8,022 nt of DNA from Chloroflexota bacterium (GTDB taxonomy: Bacteria > Chloroflexota > Limnocylindria > QHBO01): assembly GCA_005880165.1 (NCBI GenBank), contig VBJP01000116.1, positions 1-8,022 of the forward strand. The letters are read 5' to 3'. The notes below the pieces were generated by a model. The model saw nothing but the letters and a program-made list of their open reading frames with translations. It was not told where the DNA came from and searched no databases. Both the position numbers and the translations under genes were made by a program. Shown piece by piece: positions 6,680 to 8,022 of this stretch. Position 1 is the stretch's first letter; each line of letters begins with the position of its first letter.

Positions 6680-7765
6680 GTCGTCTTGGGACTGTCCGCC
6701 CGATGGTCGCAGCGCCGCGAGAGCGTGTCAATTCAGGGCATCGCGGCTCGAGCGGTCAAGACCAGGGACGCCAGCGCGCCGACGGCGACGAGTCCCGTCA
6801 GGCGCGGCCACCAGGCTCGGGCCGCAACAACCGCCAGGGCCGCCGCGGGCCCACCCAGCGTCAGCCCCAGGGCAACCAGGCGCGACCAGGTGCCGCCATT
6901 CACCGTCAGGGCCTGGTTGGCCTCGGCGAGGCCCCAGGCCCCCAGCGAGGCTACCAACGGCACCAGCGCCCAGCTGATCGTCCCGAGGGTGCGTACCACG
7001 ACGTCCGTCGCCCAGGCGGGTCGTGACCAGGATGCGGCACGCCGCTCCCGCGCGGCACTGGGAGCCGAGATTGGCGGCTCCTTCCCTGGCGCGTAGGTAC
7101 GCGGGGGCCGTGCGACCGCCGTCGCGGCCTGTCCCGCATCGGCCTCGAGTGCCACGCGACGCTCGGCCTCCGCCGCGACCAGCGCTGCTTCTCGTGCAGC
7201 AGCCAGGCGGGCCTCCAGCTCGGAGCGCTCGATCCCCGTCAGGAACCGGTCGGCGTCGTTCCGGGCCTTCTGCTCCTCTTCGGTGGGCGCTTCGGCCGGC
7301 GGCTGCTCGAGTGTCCTGAGTCCATCTGGAAACGCGGCCCGCACCCGTCCGCTCACCTCGTCCAACCGCTGTTTCACGCGCGCGGCGGCACCCAGCGCCT
7401 CGAGCAGATCGGCTTCCGATGCGGCGCCGATCGCCAGTCGACCGGCATCGGTGGGCACCACGATGACCGTCGGCGTCCGAGCCAGGCGGACGAGCACGAT
7501 CTGCTCCTCGCCGCGAAGGAGGGCCTGGCCGAACGACCAGCCGAGCACCGGGAATCGGCTGCGGATCGAGCCGGCTGACGGGCCGGTCAGCGCGACCCGG
7601 GTGACCGGTCCCCGCGCCAGTTGGAACCGCCGGCTGCCGCCCAGCCATTGCAGTCGGAGGCCGCCGACCTCGACGTCCATGCGCAGGCTGAGCGGAACGA
7701 CCGCCAGCAGGATGGCGCCGGCGATGGCTATCGCTCCTCCGACCACCGCGGCCGGCTCCGCCATC
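6680..7765. repeat. Direct tandem duplication, distal unit (1086 bp)
   Basis: This is the unit joined to the intact 5' end of the gene (7766-7893) and so is part of the full-length reading frame. Its other end is the sequence just downstream of the stop codon, with the TTGACA region at 6731-6726. The unit length is a multiple of three, but the stop codon inside it prevents fusion of the two open frames. Confidence 0.95.
6703..6731 (-). promoter_or_regulatory. Duplicated copy of the candidate ileS promoter
   Basis: The same TTGACA (6731-6726), 17-base spacer and GACCAT (6708-6703) as at 5645-5617, carried along by the duplication. Initiation near 6696 would give a leader of about 18 nt before the ATG of the truncated copy at 6678. 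As with the original, the -10 element is weak. Confidence 0.3.
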
Positions 7766-7893
7766 CCGCCGAGCAGCAGACCGGCTCCCGCCGCCGACAG
7801 GGCGGTCAGGCCCAGCAGCAGCGGCAGGGCCAGGATCCTGCCAACCTCGCGGGCGAGGACGACGCGCGCGATGGGCATCGTCTCGTCAGACAT
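6733..7893 (-). CDS. Unrecognised membrane protein, PH-like domain and helical linker
   Basis: I do not recognise a named family for this 386-residue protein. After a short N-terminus come two hydrophobic helices (about 17-43 and 47-69). Next is a beta-rich segment (about 70-150) with alternating strands such as LRMDVEVGGLRLQWL and QIVLVRL, then a helix (about 158-178). Two helices followed by such a domain resemble bacterial PH-like (bPH) membrane proteins; this is a resemblance only. Residues 203-260 form an Ala/Glu/Arg-rich helix that could be a coiled coil. A Pro-rich, basic stretch follows, then hydrophobic segments at about 300-322, 337-360 and 364-384. The start ATG at 7893 has GGAGAAGG (7909-7902) eight bases upstream and lies three bases after the previous stop, so it is probably cotranscribed and coupled with the glycosyltransferase-like gene. 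Most of the gene is duplicated downstream. No catalytic motif is visible. Confidence 0.8.
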   Translation of the reverse strand: MSDETMPIARVVLAREVGRILALPLLLGLTALSAAGAGLLLGGMAEPAAVVGGAIAIAGAILLAVVPLSLRMDVEVGGLRLQWLGGSRRFQLARGPVTRVALTGPSAGSIRSRFPVLGWSFGQALLRGEEQIVLVRLARTPTVIVVPTDAGRLAIGAASEADLLEALGAAARVKQRLDEVSGRVRAAFPDGLRTLEQPPAEAPTEEEQKARNDADRFLTGIERSELEARLAAAREAALVAAEAERRVALEADAGQAATAVARPPRTYAPGKEPPISAPSAARERRAASWSRPAWATDVVVRTLGTISWALVPLVASLGAWGLAEANQALTVNGGTWSRLVALGLTLGGPAAALAVVAARAWWPRLTGLVAVGALASLVLTARAAMP

Positions 7894-7896
7894 GGC

Positions 7897-8022
7897 CTAG
7901 GCCTTCTCCGTCACGCGGTACTCGAGGTAGCGACCGGTCAGCAGCCGCGTCTGCGCATCGAGAGCTGGCAGGTTGCTGAACAGGATGCCGATGATCGGCA
8001 GCCCGATCCATTGCACGTAGCT
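7897..8022 (-). CDS. C-terminal end of a probable family 2 glycosyltransferase, partial
   Basis: Only the last 41 codons are inside the window, ending in TAG at 7899-7897. They encode a hydrophobic stretch (WIGLPIIGILFSNLPALDAQ) followed by TRLLTGRYLEYRVTEKA. A final membrane segment followed by a short basic tail of the type trlLlGrxLeYxVTeK is what I associate with membrane-bound family 2 glycosyltransferases, which build surface polysaccharides or glycolipids from nucleotide sugars. The catalytic part is not visible, so function rests on the tail alone. The reading frame is convincing because it stops three bases before a well-supported start and carries that gene's Shine-Dalgarno sequence. 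Confidence 0.45.
   Translation of the reverse strand, partial: SYVQWIGLPIIGILFSNLPALDAQTRLLTGRYLEYRVTEKA

Noticed and set aside
5642..7648. Paired 306-codon minus-strand frames at 5642-6562 and 6728-7648
   Set aside because: They lie in another frame of the duplicated membrane protein gene. Their identity in both copies reflects the DNA duplication and not coding constraint, and the product is Gly/Arg/Ala-rich without domains.
5594..7765. The repeat as an insertion sequence or composite transposon
   Set aside because: There is no transposase, no terminal inverted repeat and no target-site duplication. The units abut directly and contain an ordinary host-type gene.

Overview
This is a GC-rich window in which every supportable gene lies on the minus strand, so the window is read from high to low coordinates. 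Protein style (long type-2-like isoleucyl-tRNA synthetase, Arg/Ala/Gly-rich proteins), base composition and a T-box leader with an intrinsic terminator fit a high-GC Chloroflexota or a related Gram-positive-like lineage. That placement is an inference from style only.

Layout in transcription order. (1) 8022-7897: the last 41 codons of a protein that resembles the C-terminus of a family 2 glycosyltransferase. (2) 7893-6733: an unrecognised 386-residue membrane protein with two N-terminal helices, a domain that looks like a bacterial PH-type beta domain, a charged helical stretch and a C-terminal hydrophobic region. (3) 6678-5647: a second, 343-codon copy of that gene, lacking its first 43 residues. 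It was made by a direct tandem duplication of 1086 bp (6680-7765 and 5594-6679), and by my reading the two copies differ at one base. (4) 5646-5247: a noncoding leader with a candidate promoter and an isoleucine-type T-box riboswitch ending in an intrinsic terminator. (5) 5246-1: a tight operon ileS - lspA - rluD-family pseudouridine synthase - gmk. Here 17 nt separate ileS from lspA, and the next two junctions are 4-nt stop/start overlaps (TTGA and GTGA).

How it works together: uncharged tRNA-Ile would stabilise the antiterminator in the leader and allow transcription of ileS. Because the next genes are packed behind ileS without visible terminators, lipoprotein signal peptidase, an rRNA pseudouridine synthase and guanylate kinase should follow the same isoleucine-starvation signal unless internal promoters exist. 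The most unusual feature is the fresh-looking tandem duplication. It ends inside the ileS promoter region, duplicates the candidate promoter, and leaves a truncated but open copy of the membrane protein gene just upstream of the T-box. I saw no tRNA, rRNA, CRISPR array, transposase or phage gene.
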